Source: Halanaerobium congolense
Lineage (GTDB): Bacteria > Bacillota > Halanaerobiia > Halanaerobiales > Halanaerobiaceae
Direction of reading: 5' to 3'
Length of the DNA: 61,848 bases
Assembly (NCBI RefSeq): GCF_004366375.1
Contig: NZ_SOEF01000018.1
Coordinates: 1-61,848, forward strand
The first letter of the stretch is position 1. The number at the start of each line of letters is the position of its first letter. This document shows positions 1 to 7,791 of the stretch, in pieces. A program made the position numbers and the translations under genes. A model generated the notes under the pieces. That model made no database searches and was not told the origin of the DNA. It saw only the letters and a program-made list of their open reading frames with translations.

Positions 1-60
1 GTTGGCTTGCTGTTTAATTTTCAAGGTTCACAAAATCTTCTTCTTTTGTTTTTGCCGCGT
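1..60 (-). other. rRNA operon leader (16S rRNA gene presumed beyond left edge)
   Basis: Read on the minus strand, this stretch follows two strong tandem promoters. It contains a boxA-like segment (GAACCTTGAAAATTAAAC, about positions 13-30) followed by AGCAAGCCAAC at the window edge, which is how sequences just upstream of 16S rRNA typically read in Firmicutes. No mature rRNA sequence is inside the window, so identification as an rrn leader rests on the promoter pair and this leader signature. A tRNA operon leader is the main alternative. Confidence 0.65.
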
Positions 61-82
61 TTTTTTATCAGCGACATTTAAT

Positions 83-111
83 ATCTTATCAACCGCGCCT
101 CACTTTGTCAA
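83..111 (-). promoter_or_regulatory. Sigma-A promoter P2 of the presumed rRNA operon
   Basis: On the minus strand a perfect -35 TTGACA (106-111) is separated by 17 bp from -10 TAAGAT (83-88). The same hexamers and spacing occur in P1 107 bp upstream, and the bases after the -10 are also alike (ATTAAATGTCGC versus AATAAACGTCGC). Tandem near-identical promoters are characteristic of rRNA operons. Confidence 0.85.
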
Positions 112-189
112 GAACTTTTTAGAAAATATTTTAAAAGCCTTGAATATTAATTCCTAAAAAAGAAATTAACTTTCTGTGCGACGTTTATT

Positions 190-218
190 ATCTTATCAAG
201 GCTTTTTCATTTTGTCAA
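190..218 (-). promoter_or_regulatory. Sigma-A promoter P1 of the presumed rRNA operon
   Basis: On the minus strand -35 TTGACA (213-218) and -10 TAAGAT (190-195) have 17 bp between them. The -35 lies only 5 bp beyond the mnmA stop codon (224-226), with no terminator in between, so polymerases leaving mnmA would run into this promoter. Confidence 0.85.
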
Positions 219-223
219 GAGTT

Positions 224-1297
224 TTAAAAACTTTTTTTAATAATTCCTCCACCAAGAACCAGCTCACCAAGGTAAAAAACAACTGACTGGCCTGGTGTGA
301 CAGCTCTTTGAGCTTCTTCAAACTCAACTTTCAATTCATCATCAGCTGATTTTTCAATATAAGCTTTAACCGGATAACTGTTATACCGAATTTGTGCCTC
401 TACTTCCATCCGCCCATCGATATCTTCAAAAAGAATAAAATTAAGATCTTCCGCAATTAAACCATCACTATAAACTGCATCATCTTTGCCAACTATTACA
501 GCGTTATTTTTATAATCTAATTCTGTAACATAAATAGGATAGCCCATAGAAATTCCTAATCCCCGACGCTGCCCAATTGTATAATGGGATAAACCATTAT
601 GAGTCCCAACCTGGTTTCCTTCATTATCTAAGATTGGTCCTTCTTTTGAAATTTCAGGATAATTAGCATCTAAAAACCTGACATAATCATCATCAGGCAC
701 AAAACAGATTTCCTGACTTTCTGCCTTATCATGAATTTCAAAACCTAATTCCTTAGCCTTGGCTCTAATTTCATCTTTTGTATATTCACTTAAAGGAAAA
801 AGTGTCTGGCTTAGCTGTTTTTGATTTAAAACATAAAGCATATAACTTTGATCCTTGTTTTCATCTAAACCTTTTTTGAGAATATAGCGGCCATTTTCTT
901 TTTCTATTTTTGCATAATGACCACTAGCAATATAATCACAACCAATTTCTATTGCCTTCCTATGCAGAGCCTCAAACTTTATTTCCCGATTACACATCAC
1001 ACATGGGTTAGGGGTTCTACCTCTACTGTATTCATCAACAAAGTAGTCAATAACTTTATCCTGGAATTCATCCTGTAGATTAAATACAAAATGAGGAATA
1101 TCTAATTTTTGAGCTACTCTTTTGGCATCTCTAACAGCAGAATAAGAACAGCAGTGATCTTCCCGATCAGTAGCTTCTTCATAGTCAGGAAAAATATGCA
1201 TTGTTCCACCTATTACTTCAAAACCTTCTTCTTTTAATAATGCAGCGGCAACTGAACTATCAACACCACCACTCATTGCAATCATTACTTTTTTCAT
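224..1297 (-). CDS. mnmA: tRNA-specific 2-thiouridylase MnmA
   Basis: MnmA adenylates and thiolates U34 of tRNA-Lys, -Glu and -Gln in the cytoplasm, using sulfur relayed from a cysteine desulfurase. The 357-residue product has the full family length. Residues 9-15 (SGGVDSS) form the ATP-pyrophosphatase loop. Catalytic cysteines are C102 in the NPCVMCN motif and C198 in ESQEICF, which correspond to the nucleophile and persulfide cysteines of the E. coli enzyme. It is the last gene of iscR-iscS-mnmA, 27 bp after iscS, which fits direct sulfur delivery from IscS. The stop codon abuts the promoter of the presumed rRNA operon. Identification is firm. Confidence 0.97.
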   Translation of the reverse strand: MKKVMIAMSGGVDSSVAAALLKEEGFEVIGGTMHIFPDYEEATDREDHCCSYSAVRDAKRVAQKLDIPHFVFNLQDEFQDKVIDYFVDEYSRGRTPNPCVMCNREIKFEALHRKAIEIGCDYIASGHYAKIEKENGRYILKKGLDENKDQSYMLYVLNQKQLSQTLFPLSEYTKDEIRAKAKELGFEIHDKAESQEICFVPDDDYVRFLDANYPEISKEGPILDNEGNQVGTHNGLSHYTIGQRRGLGISMGYPIYVTELDYKNNAVIVGKDDAVYSDGLIAEDLNFILFEDIDGRMEVEAQIRYNSYPVKAYIEKSADDELKVEFEEAQRAVTPGQSVVFYLGELVLGGGIIKKSF

Positions 1298-1324
1298 TAC
1301 TTTACACCCTTATAAAATTTATTC

Positions 1325-2476
1325 TTATTGTAGTGACTTCAATCTTTCAATAATTTCTTTTAATTTCTGAACAACATAATCAATTTCTTCTTTGGTATTA
1401 GAAAAACCAAGCGAAAATCTAACAGCACTTTTAGCATATTCTTTCTTTAATCCAATTTCCTTTAACACATGTGAAACACTTAAAGATCCAGATGCACAGG
1501 CAGAACCTGCTGCTGCAGCAATATTATTTAAACTTAAATTAAACAATATTGATTCTGCATCTAAATTCTTAAAAGAAATATTCACATTTGCCGGCAGACG
1601 CTGCTCGCGAGGCCCGTTTAATTTTATCTCATCAAAATTAGAAAATAACTCTTTAATAAAATAATCTTGAAGTGAACATAGCTTAGTTATTTTTTTATCT
1701 AAATTCGTAGAAACAATCTCAGCTGCTTTACCCATGCCGACAGCAGCAGTTAAATTAGCTGTCCCAGCTCGTCTCTTTCTTTCTTGACTCCCACCAGAGA
1801 TTTGGGGTACTAATTCTATTCCTTTACGTACAAAAAGAGCCCCAATACCTTTTGGCCCATTAAATTTATGTGCAGAAAGAGAAAGTAAATCCACATTCAT
1901 ATCATTTACATCTATTTTTAACTGACCAGCTATCTGTACAGCATCTGTATGAAAAATAATATTATTTTCTCTAGCAACAGCAGCTAATTCCTTTATCGGC
2001 TGTATTGTACCTATTTCATTATTAGCTGCCATCACAGAAATTAAAATTGTATCATTTCTAATGTTATCCTTTAATTCCTGCGGATTAACAAAACCCTCCT
2101 GGTCAACACCAAGCTGAGTAATTTCAAATCCTAAATGCTTTTCTAAATATTCACAGCTTTTTAAAACAGCATGATGTTCGACTGCAGTAGTTATAATATG
2201 CTTTCCTTCTTCAGAATTTGCCATTGCTGCCCCTTTTAGAGCAAGATTATCCGCTTCTGTGCCTCCAGCAGTAAAAACAATTTCTTCAGCTTTTTTGGCT
2301 CCAATTAATTCAGCCACTGATTCTCTAGCATCCTCAAGAGCAGCAGCTGCCTTTTGCCCAGGGAAATGAGAACTTGCTGGATTCGCATAAATCTCATTAT
2401 AAAAAGGTTTCATCGCTTCAATAACTTCCTCAGCAGCTGGAGTTGTTGCGGCATGATCAAGATAAATATTCTTCAT
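1325..2476 (-). CDS. iscS: Cysteine desulfurase (IscS/NifS family)
   Basis: This PLP enzyme converts cysteine to alanine and passes the sulfane sulfur to acceptors. The PLP-binding lysine is K204 in SAHKFNGPKG and the catalytic cysteine is C327 in GSACASGS, on the longer mobile loop typical of group I (IscS-like) enzymes. At 383 residues it is full length. The ATG is at 2476, directly after the iscR stop at 2477, so the two are translationally coupled. No iscU scaffold gene is adjacent; the neighbour is mnmA, so tRNA thiolation is a likely main role, as for YrvO of Bacillus subtilis. A wider Fe-S role is not excluded. Confidence 0.96.
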   Translation of the reverse strand: MKNIYLDHAATTPAAEEVIEAMKPFYNEIYANPASSHFPGQKAAAALEDARESVAELIGAKKAEEIVFTAGGTEADNLALKGAAMANSEEGKHIITTAVEHHAVLKSCEYLEKHLGFEITQLGVDQEGFVNPQELKDNIRNDTILISVMAANNEIGTIQPIKELAAVARENNIIFHTDAVQIAGQLKIDVNDMNVDLLSLSAHKFNGPKGIGALFVRKGIELVPQISGGSQERKRRAGTANLTAAVGMGKAAEIVSTNLDKKITKLCSLQDYFIKELFSNFDEIKLNGPREQRLPANVNISFKNLDAESILFNLSLNNIAAAAGSACASGSLSVSHVLKEIGLKKEYAKSAVRFSLGFSNTKEEIDYVVQKLKEIIERLKSLQ

Positions 2477-2935
2477 TTATTTTGCCTCTAACTTTTCTTT
2501 TTCTAATTCTTTTTCTCTCTGTTTTTCCTGAACTGCTTTATCTCTTAAATCAGCTAAGGTCATATTTTCAATAACACCATTGATGGCATCTGCTAATTCT
2601 GACCACAAACCATGGATAACACATTTATCAATATAATTACAGAAATCCTCTTCTATAACACAGTCAACTGGAGCAATAGGGCCTTCCAAAGTTGTAATAA
2701 CATCAGCAACAGTAATATCTTCCGGATCATAGTTTAACATGTAACCACCATGAGCACCTCGGACACTTTTGACTATTTTTGCTTTCCTTAATGTAGCAAA
2801 TAATTGTTCTAAATATTGTTCTGAAATATTTTGCCTTTCAGAAATTTCACGAATTGGTATTGCCTTCCCTTCATCATGTTCAGCTAAATCTACCAATGCT
2901 CTTAAACCATATCTACCTTTCGTTGATACTCTCAT
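2477..2935 (-). CDS. iscR: Rrf2-family transcriptional regulator, IscR-like
   Basis: A 152-residue Rrf2 protein with an N-terminal winged helix (about residues 1-75, including the wing KSVRGAHGGY). Three cysteines, C92, C99 and C105, are followed by H108, an arrangement that in IscR binds a [2Fe-2S] cluster; spacing here is C-x6-C-x5-C. In B. subtilis the gene in this position is cymR, which senses cysteine status through CysK and lacks this cysteine set, so an Fe-S-sensing IscR type is more likely. It heads the iscR-iscS-mnmA operon and probably autoregulates. The start has a good ribosome binding site (AGGTG) 5 bp upstream. Confidence 0.93.
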   Translation of the reverse strand: MRVSTKGRYGLRALVDLAEHDEGKAIPIREISERQNISEQYLEQLFATLRKAKIVKSVRGAHGGYMLNYDPEDITVADVITTLEGPIAPVDCVIEEDFCNYIDKCVIHGLWSELADAINGVIENMTLADLRDKAVQEKQREKELEKEKLEAK

Positions 2936-2981
2936 ATTTTCACCTCATATAAACTTGACATCAATAATCAACTTTCAATTA

Positions 2982-3010
2982 ATTTTAACATATGACAAAA
3001 ACGCTGTCAA
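2982..3010 (-). promoter_or_regulatory. Sigma-A promoter of iscR-iscS-mnmA
   Basis: Minus strand -35 TTGACA (3005-3010), 17 bp spacer, -10 TAAAAT (2982-2987), about 45 bp before the iscR start. Between the -10 and the start lies TTGA-N9-TCAA (about 2955-2971), a weak inverted element that might be an Rrf2 operator; it does not match the known E. coli IscR boxes, so this part is speculative. Confidence 0.8.
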
Positions 3011-3034
3011 TGTGGATTCCCAATAATATCAAGA

Positions 3035-3670
3035 TTATTTAAATATACTCTTAATTATAGTTAAACTATAATCTGCTGCTGTCTTTTCTTTTAGTACATT
3101 TTTTAGCTTTTCCTTGATAGCTGTTGGAATAATAGCTTTCACAACAGCTCCCTGATTATTGTATTCTGTATCTTTTATATCAGCTTTTAATGCCTCTAAT
3201 TGACCTAAAACAATACCAATTTTAGCAAAAGAAGTTCCTACTTTTATTTGATAAAACTCATTTAACTTTTTTATACCGGCTGCTTCAATGGCTAATCTTG
3301 CAGTATCACCATATGCTCTGATCAGACCACCAATCCCAAGTTTTGTCCCACCAAAGTATCTTGTTACTATAAGAACCGTGTTTATAAGTTCTGCTCCTTT
3401 GATAGCTTCTAAAATAGGGGGGCCTGAAGATCCTGATGGTTCTCCGTCATCATCAAAATATTCAATTGGATCCTGATCTGGTTTATCAGCTTCAACCCTA
3501 AAAGCAGAGACATTATGTGTGGCATCTGAATATTTATCTTTTATTTCCAAAATTCTTTTTTCTGCTTCTTCTCTATTTTCTACAGCAAAAATACTTCCAT
3601 AAAACTTACTATCTTTAACCTGATTTCTTATTTCCATATTTTTAGCAGGTTTATTTTTAGAATTGGGCAT
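3035..3670 (-). CDS. YigZ/IMPACT family protein (UPF0029 plus DUF1949)
   Basis: A 211-residue protein of the YigZ family, related to eukaryotic IMPACT. Family signatures are DATHN (49-53), FDDDGEPSGSSGPP (72-85) and RYFGGTKLGIGGL (104-116). The C-terminal part from about residue 140 fits the ferredoxin-like DUF1949 domain. The biochemical role of bacterial members is not settled; a ribosome or nucleic-acid link has been suggested from structure and from the IMPACT relation. It begins 2 bp after the rarA stop and is the last gene of fthC-rarA-yigZ. The ribosome binding site lies inside the end of rarA. Confidence 0.9.
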   Translation of the reverse strand: MPNSKNKPAKNMEIRNQVKDSKFYGSIFAVENREEAEKRILEIKDKYSDATHNVSAFRVEADKPDQDPIEYFDDDGEPSGSSGPPILEAIKGAELINTVLIVTRYFGGTKLGIGGLIRAYGDTARLAIEAAGIKKLNEFYQIKVGTSFAKIGIVLGQLEALKADIKDTEYNNQGAVVKAIIPTAIKEKLKNVLKEKTAADYSLTIIKSIFK

Positions 3671-3672
3671 TA

Positions 3673-5010
3673 TTAATCATCCTCAGTTCCGTTTTCATTT
3701 CTTAAATACTTTAAAAATTGAGCTGTCTTTTTTTCTCTTCCCATTTTGCCCGGTTCATAAAAAGAGACTGACTGCATATCTTCTGGTAAATAATTTTGTT
3801 CTATATAATTTTTAGGATAACTGTGAGGATATTTATACTCTATTCCATGTCCTAAATCTGAGGCACCAGCATAATGACTATCTTTAAGATGAGCAGGCAC
3901 AGAACCTGCTTTATTATTTTCTACATAATCTACTGCACTGTTAATTGCCTTAACCACAGAATTGCTTTTTGGAGCAGAAGCAATATAAATAACTGCCTCA
4001 GCTAAAGGAATTTTAGCTTCAGGAAAACCAATTTGTTCTACAGCTCTGGCAGCAGATTCAGCAATTATTAAGGCGGTAGGGTCAGCCATACCCACATCTT
4101 CTGCTGCATGAATTACTACTCTCCGTGCTATAAATTTTGGATCTTCGCCACTAACAATCATTCGCGCTAACCAATATATGGCTGCATCAGGATCTGAACC
4201 TCTCATACTTTTTATAAAAGCAGAAATTATGTCATAATGATTGTCACCTGAGCGATCATAATTTAAAATTTTTTTCTGCATCGAATCTTCAATAATTTCC
4301 GTATTTAAATTTATTATTCCATCACTATTAGCTGGAGTTGTTAAAACAGCCAATTCTAATGTGTTTAAAGCTACTCTTGCATCTCCGTCTGCCAATTCAG
4401 CAATAAACTGAAGATCTCTGTTTGAGATATTCACATTTAATTTACCCAAACCTCGTTTTTCATCTTCTAATGACTTTTCTAAAATAGAAAGAACCTGCTT
4501 TGATTTAAGTTTTTCTAAACGAAAAATACGTGAGCGAGATAAAAGAGGTGAATTCACTTCAAAATAAGGATTTTCAGTAGTAGCTCCAATCATAATTACA
4601 GTTCCATTTTCAACTGATGGTAGTAATGCATCCTGCTGTGATTTATTAAAGCGGTGAATTTCATCAATAAAAAGAATCGTTTTATTATTATATAAATTTC
4701 GATTAGATTTAGCCTTCTTTATAACCTCTCGTATATCTTTGACACCTGATGTGACTGCATTTAATTTAACAAACTCTGCTTCAGTTTGGTTAGCAATCAC
4801 CTGAGCTAAACTTGTTTTCCCAGTGCCTGGTGGTCCATAAAAAATTAGAGATTGTAAGCGATCAGCTTTAATAGCCCTGCTTAATAATTTGTTATCTCCA
4901 ACAATTTCTTCCTGTCCATAAAATTCATCTAAAGATCGAGGTCGCATTCTATAAGCTAAAGGACGATCATTATTATCTTTTTTAACATTAGTGTTTTCAA
5001 AAAGATTCAT
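3673..5010 (-). CDS. rarA: Replication-associated recombination protein RarA (MgsA)
   Basis: A AAA+ ATPase of the RarA/MgsA/WRNIP1 family acting at stalled replication forks. Walker A is GPPGTGKT (59-66), Walker B/DEIH is at 116-119 (FIDEIHRF), sensor 1 lies in GATTENP (143-149) and the arginine finger in LLSRSRIF (156-163). The C-terminal half matches the tetramerisation domain of the family. At 445 residues it is full length. In B. subtilis the gene (yrvN) also sits close to the iscR/cymR-iscS-mnmA cluster, so the position is conserved. The start is set by a GAGGTG ribosome binding site 5 bp upstream of the ATG. Confidence 0.96.
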   Translation of the reverse strand: MNLFENTNVKKDNNDRPLAYRMRPRSLDEFYGQEEIVGDNKLLSRAIKADRLQSLIFYGPPGTGKTSLAQVIANQTEAEFVKLNAVTSGVKDIREVIKKAKSNRNLYNNKTILFIDEIHRFNKSQQDALLPSVENGTVIMIGATTENPYFEVNSPLLSRSRIFRLEKLKSKQVLSILEKSLEDEKRGLGKLNVNISNRDLQFIAELADGDARVALNTLELAVLTTPANSDGIINLNTEIIEDSMQKKILNYDRSGDNHYDIISAFIKSMRGSDPDAAIYWLARMIVSGEDPKFIARRVVIHAAEDVGMADPTALIIAESAARAVEQIGFPEAKIPLAEAVIYIASAPKSNSVVKAINSAVDYVENNKAGSVPAHLKDSHYAGASDLGHGIEYKYPHSYPKNYIEQNYLPEDMQSVSFYEPGKMGREKKTAQFLKYLRNENGTEDD

Positions 5011-5023
5011 ATTTTCACCTCGA

Positions 5024-5599
5024 TTATTTTGTGTTAATAATTCTTTTTTCAGTAATAATTATATCAACAGGGACATCATGTGCTTCTGCTGGGATAGAAT
5101 CTACTATAAAACAATCATATGAAAAGCCTACTTTCAATGCATTGTTAGCATGTTTAGTCAAAAAACTGTCATAATAGCCTCCACCATATCCTATCCGATA
5201 TCCTTCAGCAGTAAAACAAGCTCCTGGAACAATTATTATGTCAAAATCATCTGGAACCTCTTCATCTCTAATCCTTTTAATAGGTTCCTGAACCCCAAAA
5301 ACTCCATCTTTCAGATCTTGATCTAAATCATTTATTTTTGCAGTTCCGAGATCAACAACATCTCTGCGGGTATAAGGTAAATATAACAAATAACCTTGAT
5401 TCAATAATTCTTCTAACAGCTCAAAAGTTTCGATTTCCTTCCGCATAGAAGCATAAGCCATCACCTTCTTAGCATTTTTTAATTCTGGAAGTTCTAAAAA
5501 TTTATTTTTAATTTTTTTACTCCATTTGTTAATTTTTACAGCAGACATTTTAGATCTTTCATTTAAATATTTTTTTCTTAATTCTTCTTTTTTATTCAT
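5024..5599 (-). CDS. fthC: 5-formyltetrahydrofolate cyclo-ligase
   Basis: This enzyme converts 5-formyl-THF to 5,10-methenyl-THF with ATP, recycling an inhibitory folate. Residues (from the ATG at 5599) include MRKEIET (52-58) and the signature around VPGACF and GYGGGYYD (137-144). At 191 residues it is typical. A GTG at 5608 is in frame but is itself part of the Shine-Dalgarno GGGGTG, so the ATG six bases later is preferred. It heads fthC-rarA-yigZ and lies just downstream of the 6S RNA gene, the same adjacency as ssrS-ygfA in gammaproteobacteria. Confidence 0.95.
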   Translation of the reverse strand: MNKKEELRKKYLNERSKMSAVKINKWSKKIKNKFLELPELKNAKKVMAYASMRKEIETFELLEELLNQGYLLYLPYTRRDVVDLGTAKINDLDQDLKDGVFGVQEPIKRIRDEEVPDDFDIIIVPGACFTAEGYRIGYGGGYYDSFLTKHANNALKVGFSYDCFIVDSIPAEAHDVPVDIIITEKRIINTK

Positions 5600-5648
5600 G
5601 AAAAGCACCCCAGATAAAAGTAATTTTTATTTATTCAATTCTAAATCT

Positions 5649-5677
5649 ATAATAGCAGAAAAAATATTTCACTGCAA
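5649..5677 (-). promoter_or_regulatory. Putative promoter of fthC-rarA-yigZ
   Basis: Minus strand -35 TTGCAG (5672-5677), 17 bp, -10 TATTAT (5649-5654) preceded by TGC (extended -10). It lies between the 6S RNA terminator and fthC, so fthC probably does not depend on read-through from 6S RNA. Confidence 0.65.
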
Positions 5678-5741
5678 AAATAAATAACAGTATATATAGA
5701 CAATATAATTTTATCTTACTATCTAATTATTAACAGCTAAT

Positions 5742-5769
5742 AAAAAAGCTAACCTTATTTAGGTTAGCT
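5742..5769 (-). terminator. Rho-independent terminator of 6S RNA
   Basis: On the minus strand AGCTAACCT (61-69 side) and AGGTTAGCT pair perfectly over 9 bp around a 5-nt loop, followed by a run of six T. It directly follows the closing stem of the 6S RNA. Confidence 0.9.
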
Positions 5770-5958
5770 AAAAGCTCATCCGCCGTGCCGGTTGATTTGG
5801 AATTTTGATCCCTGTCTGCCAAGTGGGTGCCCTCCTACCTGGTTTATAGGTCCATCTAAGGCTTCTACGCCGCAGGTAGAGTTCCAGGCTCCCTATGTCT
5901 AAGTGTTGGTCAAAATGTTTAATCATTATCGAACACGGCAGATGATATTTACTTTTCT
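5742..5958 (-). ncRNA. ssrS: 6S RNA
   Basis: The minus-strand transcript would fold with a closing stem CATCTGCCGTG (5934-5944) against CACGGCGGATG (5777-5787), leaving one G-U pair, then flank a large open central region. The apical part contains CTGCGGCGTAGAAGCCTTAGA, resembling the conserved GAGAAGCCTTA segment of 6S RNAs. 6S RNA mimics an open promoter and sequesters sigma-A RNA polymerase in stationary phase. A promoter precedes it and an intrinsic terminator follows. The location between aspS and fthC supports the call, since 6S RNA is linked to fthC in many bacteria. The exact ends are estimated from promoter and terminator. Confidence 0.87.
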
Positions 5959-5964
5959 ATAAAT

Positions 5965-5993
5965 AATATAACATATTTCTGCTGTGGCTGCAA
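5965..5993 (-). promoter_or_regulatory. Promoter of 6S RNA
   Basis: Minus strand -35 TTGCAG (5988-5993), 17 bp spacer, -10 TATATT (5965-5970); predicted start about 5957-5959, just before the 6S closing stem. Confidence 0.75.
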
Positions 5994-6014
5994 GCAAAAA
6001 AGCCTGCGCTTTCA

Positions 6015-7790
6015 CTAAGAACGGATAGAAATTCCTAATTCCTGCAGCTGTTTTTTATCGACTACAGAAGGTGCATTTGTTAGAGGTGATGTTGCCTTTT
6101 GTGTTTTAGGGAAGGCAATTACATCTCTAATTGAGTCTGTTCGGCCAACAATCATCATTAAACGGTCAAGACCAAAAGCTATTCCACCATGAGGTGGAGT
6201 TCCATAATCAAAAGCTTCCAGTAAATAACCAAATTTTTCCTGCTGTTCTTCTTCACTAATGGATAAAGCAGAAAAAACTTTTTCCTGAAGCTTATGGTTA
6301 TTAATTCTAATACTTCCCCCACCTAATTCCTCACCATTTAAAACAAGATCATAAGCTTTTGATTTTACAGAAGCCGGATCACTGTCTAATTTTTCAATAT
6401 CAGAATCAATTGGTGCTGTAAATGGATGGTGAAGTGCAGCCAGACGATCTTCATTCTCATCATATTCGAATAATGGGAAATCTACAATCCAGACAAATTC
6501 GTAAACTTCTTCTGGAATTAAATCATTTTCCCTGGCAATTTTCAAACGCAGATTACCAAGTGCTGAAGCAACAACTGAAGCTTTATCAGCAACAATTAAT
6601 AATAAATCTCCTGTTTCCGCATCCATAACTTCTTTAATATCTTCAATTTCCTGATCAGATAAGAATTTAGCTATTGGGGATTTAAGTTCATCTTCTCTTA
6701 ATGCCATCCAGGCTAAACCTTTAGCTTTAAACATTTTTACATATTCTTCAAAACCATCAATAGTACTTCGAGGAGAATCAGCTCCTCCTTTAAAGTTAAT
6801 ACCCTTTACCTGACCACCACTGCTGACAGTACCGCTGAAGATATTAAAATCACTATCTTTAACAGCTTCAGATAAATCTTTAAGTTCCATGGCAAAACGC
6901 AGATCAGGTTTATCTGAACCAAAACGGTCCATTGCTTCTTGATAGGACATTCTCTTGATTTTAGCTGGAACTTCTATATTACCAACTGCAAATAATTCTT
7001 TCATTAATCCTTCGGTAATTTCCATTACCTCTTCTTGATTTACAAAAGACATTTCCATATCAATTTGAGTAAATTCTGGCTGTCTGTTTGCTCTTAAATC
7101 TTCATCTCTAAAACAGCGTGCTATCTGAAAATATTTTTCCATCCCTGAAACCATTAACAGTTGTTTGAAAATTTGAGGAGATTGTGGTAAAGCAAAAAAC
7201 TGACCAGGATTAACTCGACTAGGCACTAGATAATCTCTTGCTCCTTCAGGTGAACTCTTAGTTAAAATTGGAGTTTCTATTTCCCAGAAGCCATTATTAT
7301 CAAGGTAGTCTCTGGTAGTTTTAGTAATCTGGTGTCTAAGACCCATTAACTTTGTCATTTTAGGTCTTCTTAAATCTAAGTATCTATATTTTAATCTTAC
7401 ATCTTCACCAGTATCAATATTATCTTCAATCTGAATTGGTGGAGTTTCAGCAGCATCTAAAACCCTTAACTCTTCAGCTTTGATTTCAATTTCACCTGTT
7501 GGAAGTTCTGGATTTACATTACCTTCAGGTCTTGGCTCAACTTTACCTGTAATAGCAACAACATATTCTGAACGAAGAGAATCAGCTTTATCAAATAATT
7601 CTTTACCAGAATCAGGATTAAAAACTACCTGTACTATTCCAGAACGGTCTCTGATATCGGCGAAAATAACTCCACCGTGATCTCTTCTTTTTTGTACCCA
7701 ACCCATGATTGTTACTTTATTTTCATTATCCTCTATAGTCACTTCTCCACAAAGGTGGGTTCTCTTTAAATCTTTTATTGTTTCACCCAT
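6015..7790 (-). CDS. aspS: Aspartyl-tRNA synthetase, probably non-discriminating
   Basis: Class II synthetase of bacterial type, 591 residues: N-terminal OB anticodon domain (1-100), catalytic core with motif 2 (FRDEDLRANRQPEFTQ) and motif 3 (GGIAFGLDRL), and an inserted GAD domain. The anticodon domain has RRDHGG with H38, and G90 in the following loop (RPEGN). In Pseudomonas aeruginosa the equivalent H31 and G83 mark a non-discriminating enzyme, whereas E. coli has Leu and Lys. I infer that this enzyme also makes Asp-tRNA(Asn), to be amidated by GatCAB. It starts 1 bp after the hisS stop, within a hisS-aspS operon. Confidence 0.97.
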   Translation of the reverse strand: MGETIKDLKRTHLCGEVTIEDNENKVTIMGWVQKRRDHGGVIFADIRDRSGIVQVVFNPDSGKELFDKADSLRSEYVVAITGKVEPRPEGNVNPELPTGEIEIKAEELRVLDAAETPPIQIEDNIDTGEDVRLKYRYLDLRRPKMTKLMGLRHQITKTTRDYLDNNGFWEIETPILTKSSPEGARDYLVPSRVNPGQFFALPQSPQIFKQLLMVSGMEKYFQIARCFRDEDLRANRQPEFTQIDMEMSFVNQEEVMEITEGLMKELFAVGNIEVPAKIKRMSYQEAMDRFGSDKPDLRFAMELKDLSEAVKDSDFNIFSGTVSSGGQVKGINFKGGADSPRSTIDGFEEYVKMFKAKGLAWMALREDELKSPIAKFLSDQEIEDIKEVMDAETGDLLLIVADKASVVASALGNLRLKIARENDLIPEEVYEFVWIVDFPLFEYDENEDRLAALHHPFTAPIDSDIEKLDSDPASVKSKAYDLVLNGEELGGGSIRINNHKLQEKVFSALSISEEEQQEKFGYLLEAFDYGTPPHGGIAFGLDRLMMIVGRTDSIRDVIAFPKTQKATSPLTNAPSVVDKKQLQELGISIRS

Positions 7791-7791
7791 C

